A stretch of 64,000 nt of DNA from Metellina segmentata (GCA_947359465.1 OX375880.1:27366548-27430547); one strand, 5' to 3'. Numbered from the stretch's first letter, positions 35,483 through 48,167 are shown. The notes: a model not told the origin generated them from the sequence alone. Numbers and translations: made by a program.

Positions 35483-36429
35483 AGGTATCCAAACACGTTA
35501 AAAATGTCATTTTTGATCAAAAATTCCAAAAAAAAAGGTTTTGATGTTATTTGATACAGTATTTATTTGATTTTACAAAATATATTTGATTTTTTTTTCT
35601 CTAAGTTCATTAGTTGTAAGTATTAAGATTTTAATCATGGCAGAAAAACCGGAAGTATGTATGGAAAACACTGGAAATGGCCGTTTAAAGACCAAATACC
35701 TGTCAAAATTTAAATTTAAGACTTACTTTTTTTTTTGCAAATATTATTTTAGAAAAGTTTCTCAAACGTTTAAATGGTTTCTCTTTTGGAAACACTGTGA
35801 ACATTTTTAAAGAGAAGTGAAGAAGAAAGTTGTTAACACAAACATTAAAAGCAAGGGAGAGCAAACGATACACTCTACAAACAATTTTTTTACTCTAAAT
35901 TAATATTTATGCCTTATTTCCTCACTTCAAATATTATAACACAAAACGTTATTGATGGATTCTCGTAAAAACTTTGAGAGCTTGTTCTTTATAATGTTGT
36001 CTATGGAATAAACTAGAATAATTTTGTTGAGTTGAAATTTTTTTTAATTATGGCCATTTATTTAAGAAATAAAACTGTAAAACTATCAAAAATTCATTTT
36101 TTATTCCTTTTTCGATAGTTTGTAAAATGTTTGTTTATTTTTTTGTCCTTTTGATTCTGATTCATTCCCTAGAAAAATTCATGTAGTTTATTTTGGTAGC
36201 ATCATTTTTTAAATTAGTTGAATAGATTTTCATGTAGCACACATTTGAAGTTTTTGACAAATTTCTTTATAATTTCATTCATATTTACCCTTTTTTGCAA
36301 AATTATTAATATATAGTTTAAATATTTATAGTCCAATGATATTTTTTAAGAACACTAAATATAAAAATATCATTAAAATGTTTCTATACCACATTTAAAA
36401 AAAAGGGTCTCAAACCTGTTCGGATACCT
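35483..36429. mobile_element. TIR element (947 bp) with TTA flanks
   Basis: Ends AGGTATCCAAACA and CTGTTCGGATACCT are inverted, and TTA flanks both sides (35480-35482 and 36430-36432). A 3-bp TTA duplication suggests PIF/Harbinger, while reading the flanks as TA would suggest Tc1/mariner. The interior is AT-rich; a 74-codon frame inside is unrecognised. Confidence 0.55.
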
Positions 36430-37050
36430 TTAGTCAATATAGCTACTTTTCGAAATATTAAGTTGAGTCTATCACTCTCTCACAAATATCAGGAAGAAAA
36501 CGAATGGCATGATGCAAATAATCATAATTTAGATTCGCAGATTCATTCAGTTTCTATTTTAAGCATGCTTAAATTTTTAATGATACTTCTGTCTCCTCTC
36601 TTTGGTACCCCAAAATTCAGACTTAATTACTTTTGCCCCGAAGCGTAGGATATTTAAAGCTATTTTTAAACTGATATCTTTAGAATAAGACTTATTAGAG
36701 CATAAAATGCTTGGTCTTGTAGAGTCTCACATTTATGTTCAATGGCGCAACAGTTATGTAACGTTATTGAATTTAGTTGTTTTCCTCCCTACTAGTCTAT
36801 TAGCTGTTCTTATTCATTATTTTTTAAATTTCGTCTTCCACAATAAAACCCTAACCAATCATACTAACTAATGTAATATATCTTCATTTCCGATACGTGC
36901 CTTTTATCACCTATCAATTCTCTCTTCATATGTCTTTACAAATTAAAATTTACAAACACCTTTTTTTATTAGAGATGAAGAACGATAATTCTGTTGTCTG
37001 AGTGGAATTTTCAGTGCAAACAAACAAAATAGATGGAATGCCAAGATTTA

Positions 37051-37483
37051 GGCCCGGTGCACACATCCGGTTTGTCAACGTGCGGCGCCGCTGCGGCACC
37101 GAAGCCCAACTATGAACACATAACCGTGAAATGGTGCAAGTATTCATTTCACGCCATTTGCGACAAAAATTCTATCGAAGAAAACGTGTTTATTTCGCTT
37201 ACTTGGTGTACAAAAAAGTATATTTTGAAACAAAATAGACGTTACTGGATACAACCATTTATTAATTGTTATTTGTATTCCATTTATTTATGAAAACAAG
37301 GTACTTCAGAATAAAGAAGCGTATGTGGCGCCGTGGGGAATTGCGGTCCAAATTACGTGCAAGTTGGACGTGTAACGCCGCAGCGGTGCTGGAGGCATGT
37401 GTGCACTACTCCATTGAATCTAATGTATCTCAGATCGTACTTGCGTTGCCGCACGTTGAAAAACCGGATTTGTGCACCGGGTC
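37051..37483. mobile_element. Harbinger-like GC-rich MITE, copy 1 (433 bp)
   Basis: Inverted ends GGCCCGGTGCACACATCCGG and CGGATTTGTGCACCGGGTC are flanked by identical TTA (37048-37050 and 37484-37486), the target duplication of PIF/Harbinger elements. Subterminal GTGCGGCGCCGCTGCGGC palindromic blocks make both ends GC-rich around an AT-rich centre. It has no transposase. Confidence 0.75.
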
Positions 37484-37486
37484 TTA

Positions 37487-37804
37487 CTTCCATTACTCAA
37501 ATGCTCTCACATGATACACATCCAGGTTACTTTAAAAAACAGTGTATCGCCAATGTTTGTCGTATAATATGTACATCAATCCAGAATTGATTCGGAAATT
37601 TTATTGGTGTAGTGTTGAAACTGTATTAAAAAAAGCCACATGGCGTCACTTTCGTAATCTGTACATGAAACCTATAGTTAACTCTACAGAAAAAGCCTCT
37701 CTGACATACCTTGTTTGTAAAATTCAAATATCTTAAATTATTAATTAGATAATAAAAAATAGTGAAATAAATAAGGTATATAGCATGTAAAAAACATACA
37801 TCAA
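37487..37804. other. short unrecognised interval
   Basis: No terminal repeats or protein motifs; a 64-codon frame at 37542-37736 is unrecognised. Confidence 0.3.
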
Positions 37805-39109
37805 TCTATCTATATATATAATTCTCTTACGTGGCACGCAAAAAAGACGTTATTTGTTATCGTGTTTAGGCAACACTGTACGGTTGTTTGTTTACCTCGA
37901 AGTCTTGAATTTAAAGCGTTATCGGATAATATTTTATTGAAAAAAAAATGAATATTAGTCGAACTGTTGCAGCTTATAAACGACATGCTGGGTATTCGAT
38001 TTCCAAAGCAGCGCTAACATTTCGAATCAAAATTTGATCAAAGTTTTCATTTGAATTCCAGATTGCTCGAGTTATGGGTACAGCTACACTCTACGTTTAA
38101 GAGTGGTGGCAACGGCTTGGCGATTGGTTTTGGCGCACTTCTAGTATATATAAATTCTCTTACGTGGCACGCAAAAATAGCGTTATTTGTTATCGCGTTT
38201 TGGCAACATTGTACGATTGTTTGTTAACCACGCGAAGCCTCGCGCCTCTAGAAAGTTCTTCCAAAATCCGTTAAAGTCGTTTGATTTCATTGATTCGTTT
38301 GAAATTTTTTCTTTGCTTCCATTGGTCATTTTGATTTTAAAATATCCGTTGATTGCATTGGTTCTTTAAAATTGTTTTTCTGTGATACCATTGGTTCATT
38401 TATTTGTATTTCTACAGTTGTGGAATTTTTATTTTATTATAATATTTTTCACTAAACATTTAAGAGCTTTGTTATTTTGCCATTTGTGGAATTTTCGTTT
38501 TTTTATTATTTTTTCCCGGAACAGTTCTGACACATCAGGTTGTATTATTTCTTGCTTTTTTTGTGATAAAAATATTTTTCTTTTCAAACAACCTAATGTA
38601 TTTTGTGTAATTGATAAGTTTATGGGTATTCTTACCCAACATTCGCAGCTTAGTTTTTCTGCTGGATCACATATATGTTTTGAAATGTGTTTAAGCTTTC
38701 TTCTTTTTGCGAAAGCTTTTTTAAAATATACTTTTCAAAATGTTCTCAAATGTGTTTTCGAGCTTTTATTTTCCGTTGTAAAAAGAAAAATATTTTTGAA
38801 AGAAAAGAGTTTTAAATAAGTTATTTCCTTGGCGACTTTAAAAATTCGCCAAAAAAAATCGCCAAGGCCGTTGCTACAGCTTATGAACGTAGACTGTAGC
38901 TGTACCATTATAACTTTTCGGTAATACAAAAAATTATATTTGAAAAATATTTTTTGGAATATTATATTTTGTAATCAACTCCTTCTGCTAGGACACATGT
39001 CTTCATTGATGCGAGCGTAGCGAGCATGTTCGCGCGGCGAACCAATGAGGATTGCAAAGCAATCCTCCGGGGGTTGGCGAGCGTTAGCGAGCAGGGGCGG
39101 GCCCCCTAG
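37805..39109 (+). mobile_element. Helitron carrying a hAT-like element
   Basis: The 5' end TCTATCTATATATATAATTC follows an A. The 3' end has TGGCGAGCGTTAGCGAGCAG, a GC hairpin and CTAG before T at 39110. The parts outside 38077-38906 match, in order, the uninterrupted minus-strand Helitron at 57906-58412 (shared GCTTATA, CATGCTGGGTAT, AAAGCAGCG and AGTTTTCATTTGAATTCCA blocks). The middle is therefore an insertion. No Rep/helicase is encoded. Confidence 0.78.
38077..38906. mobile_element. hAT-like TIR element inserted in the Helitron
   Basis: Ends GGTACAGCTACACTCTACG and its inverse (CGTAGACTGTAGCTGTACC), with internal sequence matching the 814-bp copy at 23615-24428 in opposite orientation. 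A clean 8-bp duplication is not visible here. Near its left end, about 38146-38250 is replaced by a Helitron 5' end (ATATAAATTCTCTTACGTGG onward). Confidence 0.7.
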
Positions 39110-40040
39110 TATTGAGTATTTGACGCCATAGTCAGAAAATAATAACAGTCTCCACAATTATAAAAGGAATTGTTTATGTGTGTGTGGGTACTGTTGTAAC
39201 GAATCTATGGCACTCTTACAGTAATGAGATTTGGCAAACAGTTAGTTCGAATTTTTTGCAATTTTTGTGCCGTATTATAAATTTAATCTAGAACATTTTT
39301 AAATGAATTTAATGAAATTTAATTATAATTGAATGCAACAGCATAGGAGATCACATATTCTAAATTTATATTTTCTGTTTCCGTTTTCATTTTGCGAGGA
39401 GGACTGATTTTCCTGCCAGACCATAAAAACAAAAAACTTTCAACTGGAGTTATTTCGTTCTTTTTTCTATCCCCTAGACCGTTAAAGATAGAGTAAAAAT
39501 TTCAACGGATTTAAAATCTGCGGAAAGTTTCACATTGTATCGATACCTAAAAATATGATTTTCTTTAAATAAATAATTTTGAATTTAAATGTTTATATTT
39601 TTTCCAATACGAACGGCGCTGCGAAGAATGACCTTCATTTGATTCGTGATTCGAGAAATCAGATTTCATTTCCTGCTCTTAACAAAACAAGTAAAAGACA
39701 TTTTGACAGGCATTGTTAATGTTCCTTTTTTTGTAAAGATATTTGGAATATAATTTTCGTTAAAGATAGATTGAAAATTTCAACGGATATAAAATCTGCG
39801 TAACATTTTACACCCGATCGATACCTTGCCATTTGATTTTCTTATAATAAATAATTTTTCAATTAAATATTTATATTTCCGCTAGAGATTGTAACACCAC
39901 GCCATTTGGATCTCTTAGCATTTGGAATTTGACCCAATTTGACAATGACGAGGCCATCACGGCGTTACCCGTGGTGTTGGTTTGCAAACCAAATGGGAAT
40001 TCGTAGCAATCACCAGGGGTTAGCGAGAAATGGTCACACC
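39110..40040 (+). mobile_element. decayed Helitron-related sequence
   Basis: Two direct repeats of GTTAAAGATAGA followed by AAATTTCAACGGAT lie about 282 bp apart (about 39480 and 39762), and GGTTTGCAAACC then CAGGGGTTAGCGAG near 39979-40028 resembles a Helitron 3' region without its final hairpin. Confidence 0.4.
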
Positions 40041-41129
40041 TGACCCCACGAAAGGAACTGTCACGGGAAACGCCGTGCTGGCCATGCAGTGGCTAGTAGC
40101 TGATATTTCTTAAGCGAGGGGATAGTGTAAGTTCAATAATTGGGGTTCACTTATCGTTTACCATTTGGAATTCATTATTGCAACTTTTGTTGGCGAAGTG
40201 CTGAAATGGTATTTTAAAGTATAGCTTCATTACGTTCTGAATACGTATACGAAACACATTCGTCAACAGAAACAGTACCGCCATCTATATTTAGTTTTTT
40301 AGTTATAGTTTTGGTTTTTTTTTTATAACTTAAGATTCCGTAAAAGTAGCTCGTGTAGAGAGAGAGCTATGCATATATTTATGAATACGTAAGAACATGT
40401 AAAGTAGAATTTAACAGGTCAATTGCAAGAAAAAGATAAATGCTTTGATAAAAACACGCGAACCAAAGTAAAAAGATTAAAAGATAGGCTCGTATTTACT
40501 TTCACTCAGCCAACACCATGCACGCATTCTCTCTGCCATAATTTCTTCCCCAAATGAATAAGAAAAAAAAATTGGAATTACTACTCAAGCACTTACCTTA
40601 AAAAATTAATGGCCTCTACTGCATCTTATAGCCAGACTTAAGCTCAGAATAATAAAAAGACAATGATTAATAATCTTACTTCCACAGTAAATTTTGGATG
40701 CAAGATTAAATGGCAGTTTTTTTCGGTGACGAAGATTTAGTGTTGCGGATGCACAGTTTTTATCAATCCCTAGAGGTTTTGTACTTTTCCAGTTACCCAT
40801 CAAATATTCTGTAATTCGTGGGTAAAACAAATTTCTAATTAGCGTAGCGAATAAAAACAGGGCTCATTTTAATTTACTAATACATACTCAATAAACGACA
40901 TACATTATAACGTAAACTTTTTTTTCTTTTAGGCATTTTCTAATTTATTTTAATTCAAAGAAAATCGTGTCCATTTTAGAAAAATTAGGAATGATCCATA
41001 TGATTCATTTGAAAACTAAATACCCGATGGTATTTATTAAACACGTGTAACGAAAGAGACAAAAAAATAAGTAACTCAGATATATTAAAGTAATGAACAA
41101 AATTAAATTAAATAAGAAAGCGACGTAAG
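40041..41129. other. AT-rich intronic sequence, nothing recognised
   Basis: Short open frames only; no repeats or motifs stood out. Confidence 0.4.
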
Positions 41130-41330
41130 TAGGTAGATTGGTAGTTGAATTTACATTGGACTGGAGTGACATGACGTCCTATTGGCGATGGTCCGAGATC
41201 AATCCGAAAGCCGTGACCAAAGGGAGAGATACGAGGACAACACCTCGTCCTTTTGAACCACTATCAGAAGACTGGGTCAACATTCCAGCTAGCACATCCC
41301 TCTCCATTCTTCAACACCACGGGAACAAAT
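41130..41330 (-). repeat. SINE family A, degenerate minus-orientation copy
   Basis: GTAGGTAGATTGG, ACATTGGACTGGAGTGACA, ATGGTCCGAGATCAATCC and AACACCACGGG are recognisable, much diverged from the consensus. An open frame across it (41138-41416) is not a gene. Confidence 0.6.
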
Positions 41331-43627
41331 TGTTCTACAGCCGAATGAGTTTAAATAGAAGAACTCGAAGATCATATTTCGGTAAATCTATGTCAAAACC
41401 ACAACAAACAACATAAAATGATCGACATACGCACAAGGAAGGTTTTACTGACACGGAAATACAACCAGTGTAAGGTTCAAGAATCGAAACTGTGCCACCT
41501 ACAATTCGAAGTTTAAAATATCTTGGATTTTAAAAGATAAATTTGAAAATATAAAACCAACAACGCTCATTTGAAGTCATAATTCGGTAATCTCTCAAGT
41601 ACAAAAAAAAAACACCAAAACACTACTTATAAAAGACATCAGAGCTTTCATAAGAAGTTTAATATCATTTCAGTGGAACTACCATTTCACTAATTTTCAG
41701 GATCAACACAGCAAACACTACATAGAAACTCGTAAAACTCAATTTAATAAAAGACTTCAAACTACTTCCCTTCCATTATAGTTTCCTCATATTTTAAAAA
41801 TAAACTAACAATGGAACAACAATCCACTAACTCAATTTTGTACATGATAAAATAATTTAATCATCGAGATTTATCTTGAATTAAATATTAGTGAAGCTAT
41901 ACATATTTTAACTTATCTGACATCTCATTAACTGCACTTGAGCTTTTCCAACTTCACACGTGACTTGGAGAAAGGCCGACATAAAATATAAAAAGCGCAT
42001 GTAGGTAACACATGCACTTTTACTATTATTATAACGGGTGTTATAAAAACTCTAGTTTTGTTATGGTTATTTGGATCCTGAACGATGGTGGGCATATATT
42101 CCAACCGAAAAGCTCAGACTTGAACGTGAGATTTTTAAACCTTCGTTAAATTAGGCTCCTTATTTCTACACATGTACATTCGAAATGAGGTAGCTTAAAC
42201 TATAGGCAAGAATTAGTTCAAAGAAAAATAGTTAACTCTTATTTGATATTACGTTTTACAAATGCAGGCAATAGTTTATAATATTAAAGAAATCAAATCG
42301 ATCCTGAGACAAAACGCCTCTTTTAAAAAGTGTACACCTATACCTCATTAAAATAATCAGCTAATTTGATTATTAAATCTAACAAAGTATCGTTTCTAAA
42401 TTTATAGATGAAAAAGTACAATTTCTCTATTGATGAATTCTATTTATATCTAATTTTAACAGACTATATTTAGAAACGCTCTATTGTACATCCATATTCA
42501 AAGAATTATATTTAAAATATTTTCCGATTAATTATATTCAGTAATGATTTAATCTTCTAGTTAGCTGGCTATTTTAATACCACTTCGAATCTGACTTTCT
42601 TCTTTTTTACAGAGAAATTCGTAACTGAGATACTAATTCCAATACTGTGTTGCAAAATACATATATATTCAAGTGTTTGAAAAAATTGCTTGCTCTGCTC
42701 TTCTATATTCGTAACTTTTGTATAAAATTCACTCAAAGATAAGTTTGAAAAGTTCCTTTTTAGCATAAAGTTGAATTTTGATGAACCCATATAAATGATT
42801 TTCTGAAAGCCCTGCGCATAATCGAGATAAATATATGACCTTTGCTATTTTATGAAGTAAAACATTTTTGTTCAAGTAAAGCAACCATTTTTGAATTATG
42901 TAAGTCGAATAAGTTTAGCGAAGTAAATCTAAACTTACTAGCTAATCTGTAAACGTAACTATCTGTCTACAAAAAAATTCGCTATACTGTCAATGCTTTA
43001 AATATTTTTTGTGACTAACAACTTTCTATCACTGGAGCATTGAAAACAATTTATTCAAGCACTACTGCGAAACATTTTTTATATATTTTGGAGATGTATG
43101 TAAAATAAAACAACCCTTTTGTAAAAATGTAAATTTTTTGCAGGATGTGCGTTACATGTCAATTACGTGATGTCATGACAACGACTTATAATCTCTATGG
43201 TCTTGGTAATAAATGTGAGTCTAATGAGAAATTTTTTATTTACGATGGATCGTTATTAAATATAAAGGTTTGTCAACCACGAGAACTCCTCCCACCGCTG
43301 AATCTGGATGGTAGTGGTCACAATCACAGAAGAATCCGTTCATTTAGAATTGGGTAGACTGAGGGATCTAAATTCTTTGAGGGAGAATGATGGTGATGGG
43401 AAGATGTAGTGGACAGTTTAGGAATGTGGATCGCGGAAACACGTTAAAAATCATAACAAGGACTTCAGACATTTACCATTCAGTGTGACAATGTAACAAA
43501 TTTGAATATGTATCTTCAGGTTAAAGATCCAGTTGTAAACATGTTTTGTGGATATAGTGCATACAGGACAAGATACACCAAACGCAAGATGAAAAAGCAA
43601 TCTTCTAAAACCAGAATATTCAATCAG
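41331..43627. other. AT-rich intronic sequence, nothing recognised
   Basis: No protein motif, terminal repeat or tandem array was seen in this interval. Confidence 0.4.
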
Positions 43628-43752
43628 GGTAGGTAGTTAAACTAACGGTTGAACTGGAGCAACATAACGGGCTGTTGTAAACGATCTGGGATCCATCCCG
43701 AAGGTTCCGAGGTCACTACCTTCTAATTTTTAATCACGGTCAGATGACGTGG
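43628..43752 (-). repeat. SINE family A tail
   Basis: GTAGGTAGTTAAACTAACGG, CTGGAGCAACATAACGGGC, GATCTGGGATCCATCCCG and ACGGTCAGATGACG follow the family order in reverse orientation. Confidence 0.65.
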
Positions 43753-44094
43753 TTCTGTTTGAATCTTTTGACAAACCTTCTCACTACTGACCTAATTGCA
43801 CAAAGAATACATTCCATCATTACAATAATACAAATCGTGCGATTTGTGGCTTCCTGGGTGCTTGGACTCAAGCAAACGGTACACTTTTTCAATACAACAC
43901 TTTATTTTCCTCGACAACATTATATCAAACTTTTCTTAGAGCAGCACCTCTGCGTATGCATTTCTTAACTCAAAATTTCTGCTCTGCATCCCCCCCCCCC
44001 AATTTTTTTTTTCCTTTTCTCATTTGGTAACTTTTACGTTATGGAAAATTTTGTTTACCGTAAACCCAATCGTAGGGTCGGTATCCTATGACAG

Positions 44095-44290
44095 AGTTAA
44101 AGTTAAGTCAACACCTGGGCTGCCAACACACTATCCAAACTTGCACTACGCAACGAGAGGATATTTGAGGTTTCGACAGATTTAACATACATCAGACTCC
44201 ACGTACACGACGGTCTATGGTTAGATTGAGTATCAAACTCGCAATCCTTGGGTTGTGAATCCGCTAATCATACAACCGAGCTATTGAGAC
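44095..44290 (-). repeat. SINE family A, 5' part with tRNA-like head
   Basis: GTCAACACCTGGGCTGCC, CAAACTTGCACTACGC, ACGTACACGACGGTCTATGG and a reversed tRNA-like head ending CAACCGAGCTATTGAGAC. Confidence 0.65.
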
Positions 44291-45049
44291 ATTCAAATAG
44301 AAAATATATAAAGTTTCCTAAGTAAATAGGGAACAACAGATGTCCAGAGACGTCAAGGTCTTCTAGTGGTGTAGTACACAGATCATTCCGCATCAGTAGT
44401 TGATGGTTCGTGGTAGCCAGACAGTAATTATGTCTCCACGACCCATCAATGTATACTCCGTCATAGAATAAAATCCTGTTATTTATGCATCTGACGTGCA
44501 TAAAAGAGGAAGTATAGTTGGGATAATAGAATCTGGATTTCCGTGCCAACTCAATGGCATTCGTACTTGAGGCAATCCCAGTACAATGATGATAATAGAC
44601 AAATGAAACTCAGAAATCCTGGAACCGTACCAAAATTCGCACATCCAGGGCTGAAAGACATCTTCACGCCATAGTTGTGGCTGATTGCGAGAATGGTCGA
44701 GAGATAATATGGAATTGTCAGGCTTTGTTTTCCAATACAATGAGGCGGAGTTTACTTAATAGATGACCGGTCATCTGCGAATACCTTTGACCCTTGACCA
44801 CAAACGATTCATACTTAGCCGGGTTCTATAATAGCTGTTTGGGTTCAAAACAGGAACAATTCATATGATCTGACGTATAAAGCGATTCAACTTCACTCTA
44901 GGAAAATCGTTTAAGGTATTTAAATGTATTAGTGACGATGAAACATGCAGTTTTGCAGAGTAAACAACTCAAGTGTCCTGGTTTGGGTTCTAAATCTTGC
45001 CTGCACGAATTTAACCTTTTAACTCGGGCTATAAATAAAACTGGTGCGA

Positions 45050-45475
45050 TTCTTATAACATTCAAGGTACAGTTGATAAACCGGCCGTAGTCTAAATTAT
45101 TTCTTGGCACGATTCTTATAACAATCAAGGTACAACTGCTGTACCGTCCGTAGTCTAAATTCTTTCTTGGTGAGCGATTCCTATGACTATCAAGGTACAA
45201 CTGCTGTACCGGCCGTAGTCTGAATTCTTTCTTGGCACGATTCTTATAACTATCAAGGTACAACTGCTGTATCGTCCGTAGTCCAAATTCTTTCTTGGTG
45301 AGCGATTCCTATGACTATCTCAAGGTACAGCTGCTGTACCGTCCGTAGTCTAAATTCTTTCTTGGCGCGATTTTTATAACTTTCAAGGTACAACTTCTGT
45401 ACTGGCCGTGGGCTGAATTATTTCTTGGCGCTATCAAGATACAGCTTCTGTACCAGCCGTTGTCTAAGGGTTAAG
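45050..45475. repeat. minisatellite of about 64 bp, roughly seven units
   Basis: Each unit has GGTACAACTGCTGTACC (near-perfect dyad), a CCGTAGTCTAAATTC block and TTTCTTGGCACGATTCTTAT. Units of 63 and 65 bp alternate in part of the array, differing by GTGAG versus CAC after TTGG. A 121-codon minus-strand frame that crosses the array is a by-product. Confidence 0.85.
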
Positions 45476-45579
45476 GATGGCTAGTTGGGTTGACTCAAAG
45501 CCCATATTTGACCATGTTGTTCCATAAACCGGACATAATATCAAGTAATGGATATAAACAGACGATAATAGTTTTGCTG

Positions 45580-46015
45580 ACACGGGTGAGAGAAGTACAC
45601 ACATGGATACATCAAACGTTGGGTATCCCTGGAGTACAACCTCCGTGTTTACTAACGACAATAAACTCCGAGGGATGAAAAGAGTTGTCGAGAAATAAAG
45701 TAGTGGGGTGAAAACAGACATAAGATCACTTGGGTATTCCTGGAGTGCAACCCCCGTGTTTACTAACGACAGTAAACCCTAACGGGAAAAAAAGAGTTGT
45801 CGAGGAATAAAGTAGTGGGGTGAAAACAGACATAAGATCACTTGGGTATTCCTGGAGTGCAACCCCCGTGTTTACTAACGACAGTAAACCCTAACGGAAA
45901 AAAAAGAGTTGTCGAGGAATAAAGTAGTGGGGTGAAAACAGACATATGATCACTTGGGTATTCCTGGAGTGCAACCCCCATGTTTACTAACGATAGTAAA
46001 CCCCAAGGGAAAATA
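45580..46015. repeat. minisatellite of 112 bp, about 3.6 units
   Basis: The start of the unit (TTGGGTATTCCTGGAGTGCA) occurs at about 45616, 45728, 45840 and 45952, a constant 112-bp spacing. The unit includes GTGTTTACTAACGACAGTAA and GTTGTCGAGGAATAAAGTAG. The middle units are nearly identical, while the first and last are more diverged. It lies just right of the 64-bp array. Confidence 0.88.
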
Positions 46016-46407
46016 AAACTAGGGCACTTCGGGTCCGTGGAGCCCGTACAAATCTAATGGATATGTGCCCTTGAGGGGCATTATAGAAAAGGAGGTATGT
46101 TTATGTTAACCAGTAAACTATATGGTGAATAGTTATCTTCCTTTTGAGAATCGCCTTTCATCTCCAAATTGATTTTTCTGTAACATATTATGTAACACCC
46201 GATATCTAGTAACTAGTATCCAACTTATAAAGTATTCATTAATATTCAGTAAGCAAAGTTAACCACTACCCTCGTGGTTGTCCCGTTACTTTCCGTAGTC
46301 ACTTAAGAGGGTTTTATTTCTGTTATTTCGACAGGTGTGTAGCTGCTAGAAAAAATATTAACTGTTTTAGATATGATTAATACTTTTAGCTAGTTCTTGA
46401 CCGCTTT
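46016..46407. other. short interval between repeats, nothing recognised
   Basis: No motif or open frame of interest. Confidence 0.35.
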
Positions 46408-46411
46408 TTAA

Positions 46412-46592
46412 CCCTCCGGTAACGACAAGATATCTCGTCATTTGCAAAACCATTAACAGATCTTGATGGTTGATATATATCGACATTAGTAGAAAACTGA
46501 CCCGGTCAGGATCCCGTCATCAAAGAATCAATACCTTGTTGACGAGATATCTCGTCATATTATCAAAATTGGTCAGATCTTGATGGACAAGA
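46412..46592. mobile_element. MITE copy with GAGATATCTC modules
   Basis: Starts TTAACCCTCCGG like the reference copy at 32.4 kb, and contains AAGATATCTCGTCATTTGC and GACGAGATATCTCGTCATAT plus CAGATCTTGATGG blocks. The right terminus is eroded near GACAAGAGG. Confidence 0.65.
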
Positions 46593-47132
46593 GGTTTAGT
46601 GTTTCCATACAAGACATTCTCCTCTGAAATGTTTGAAATTTATGTTAATACCACCTTTCTCATAAAAACAGATGCGCCACATAAAACATCAGCTAAAATG
46701 TTACAGTATCTTCCAGGTCCAGTACTTGGCTTGCTCTTTACACGGATCAGTCACTTAAATATATCTAGATTGCAACGATGGAACATTACTAAAATATGCA
46801 TATTGCTTGCCCATTTTATTGAGTACTCAAATAAACCGAAGAGGAAAGTATTCTAAACAACCCCAGTTCAACCTTCGACTTGCAATAAAAACGAATGCGA
46901 AACGTCTGGCATATATCGAACCCATGCGCATCTGTAACTATCATCCTATATACCGACCGAAATTCTCCCTGAAAATCTTTTTTTTCCCCAGTCGATTTTC
47001 GCTTCCACCTCACCGAGCCCAAAAGTCACAAATCTTCCTCGATAGCTCCGGAACAAATCTGTGACCCCCTCTCTTTTCTTCTCCACCCCTATTGCAAACG
47101 ATAAAATGAAGAGAGAGAGAGAGAAGACTCAC

Positions 47133-47392
47133 TCTGTTCGCAGACATCGCCTTCGTAATCTGTGGACCTGCAGTCGCAAATTGGGCCCCCATCTGTCGAG
47201 ATGCAGGCTCCGCCATTAAGGCAGGGGTTGTCCTTCTCGCAGTGATCGTCTGCAGTGAGGTTCTCCTCCCCGTTCTGGATGTTCTGGGGGTGGAGGGAGG
47301 CGCTCCGGATGCCCTGGGACTCCTGCAGGTCCTGTTCCTTCTGAATTCCGTCGTCACTGGTGAAGACAATGTCCTTCACTGCTCCCTGGAAC
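47133..47392 (-). CDS. Nrx-1: neurexin-1 (alpha), third coding exon: end of LNS1 and EGF-like domain A
   Basis: Encodes the last base of codon 181, residues 182-267, and one base of the next codon. The acceptor is tttgattag at 47393 and the donor gtgagt starts at 47132 (phase 1). It opens with FQGAVKDIVF, the terminal strand of LNS1, followed by a polar linker that includes an NLT glycosylation sequon. An EGF-like domain then has its six cysteines at about residues 232, 238, 244, 253, 255 and 265, with the family signature PCLNGGACISTDGGPICDC. In other neurexins this EGF repeat is followed by LNS2. No such exon was seen in the remaining 47 kb, so the protein continues beyond the window or in a small exon I did not detect. 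Other-frame readings across this exon are shadows. Confidence 0.93.
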
Positions 47393-47424
47393 CTAATCAA
47401 AAAATAATCAAATATGGATGACAT

Positions 47425-48160
47425 TACTTATTTGTGAAGAAGACGATCCAATATATGCACCCTACAATAATGGGCCAGACATCAGGATTCGATGAACATA
47501 TATCTTATGTCAAAAAAGTTCCCAATGGCTTGTTCTATTTTAATTAAAACACCAAAGAAAGCTTCATATTTTATGATTAATGCTCTTGAATTTCATATTA
47601 ATGATGTTTTAAAAAAGAAAACGATTATTGAAAATTACATTTTTAATTTTTACTCACAGGTCTAAAAACAAATAATTTTAAATAATTAGTACAAACTAAG
47701 CAAACAAATTATCTTTTTTTTGTTTGTTTTTGTCTTTTATTTAAATGTCAATATCAGGAGCAATGGAGCTTAACTTCACTCTTAAGTTCTCTTCCTTCAA
47801 CACTTACTCTGTTTCTATAATTATTTTTTATGTGCTAAAGTTCAGAAAAACCATTCTCACACAAGTAACTAGTAACAAATGGCATAAGACAGGGAGGGAT
47901 ATATACTTAATTTCGCTGAGATAGCCATTGAATAGAAATAGATAATCAGCAACAAAGTTTCTCTTTAAATAATGTGCTAGTGTTAGCGTTATTTATTACA
48001 ATGTAATAAAAACGTTAATCCAAATTGATTTCATATAATCCCATTTTTCCTATAACGTGGTTGTACATCCTAAAACATCGAACAAACTTTGTAGAATATT
48101 TCGCTCGCTCGTATCATACTTGCGTACCACCTGAAACGTTGCCCCGTACCACTGGTTGGT
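47425..48160. other. neurexin intron sequence, nothing recognised
   Basis: AT-rich, no repeat or exon motif seen. Confidence 0.4.
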
Positions 48161-48167
48161 AATCCCT

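Noticed and set aside
41138..41416. 92-codon plus-strand gene
   Set aside because: Most of it lies on a degenerate SINE in reverse orientation.
44898..45263. 121-codon minus-strand protein with repeated YLDSHRNR-like text
   Set aside because: It is a frame of the 64-bp minisatellite and extends only as far as the repeat allows.
47010..47369. 119-codon minus-strand frame rich in Arg and Thr overlapping the third neurexin exon
   Set aside because: It is a shadow of the exon in another frame; the EGF cysteines and splice phases fit only the neurexin frame.
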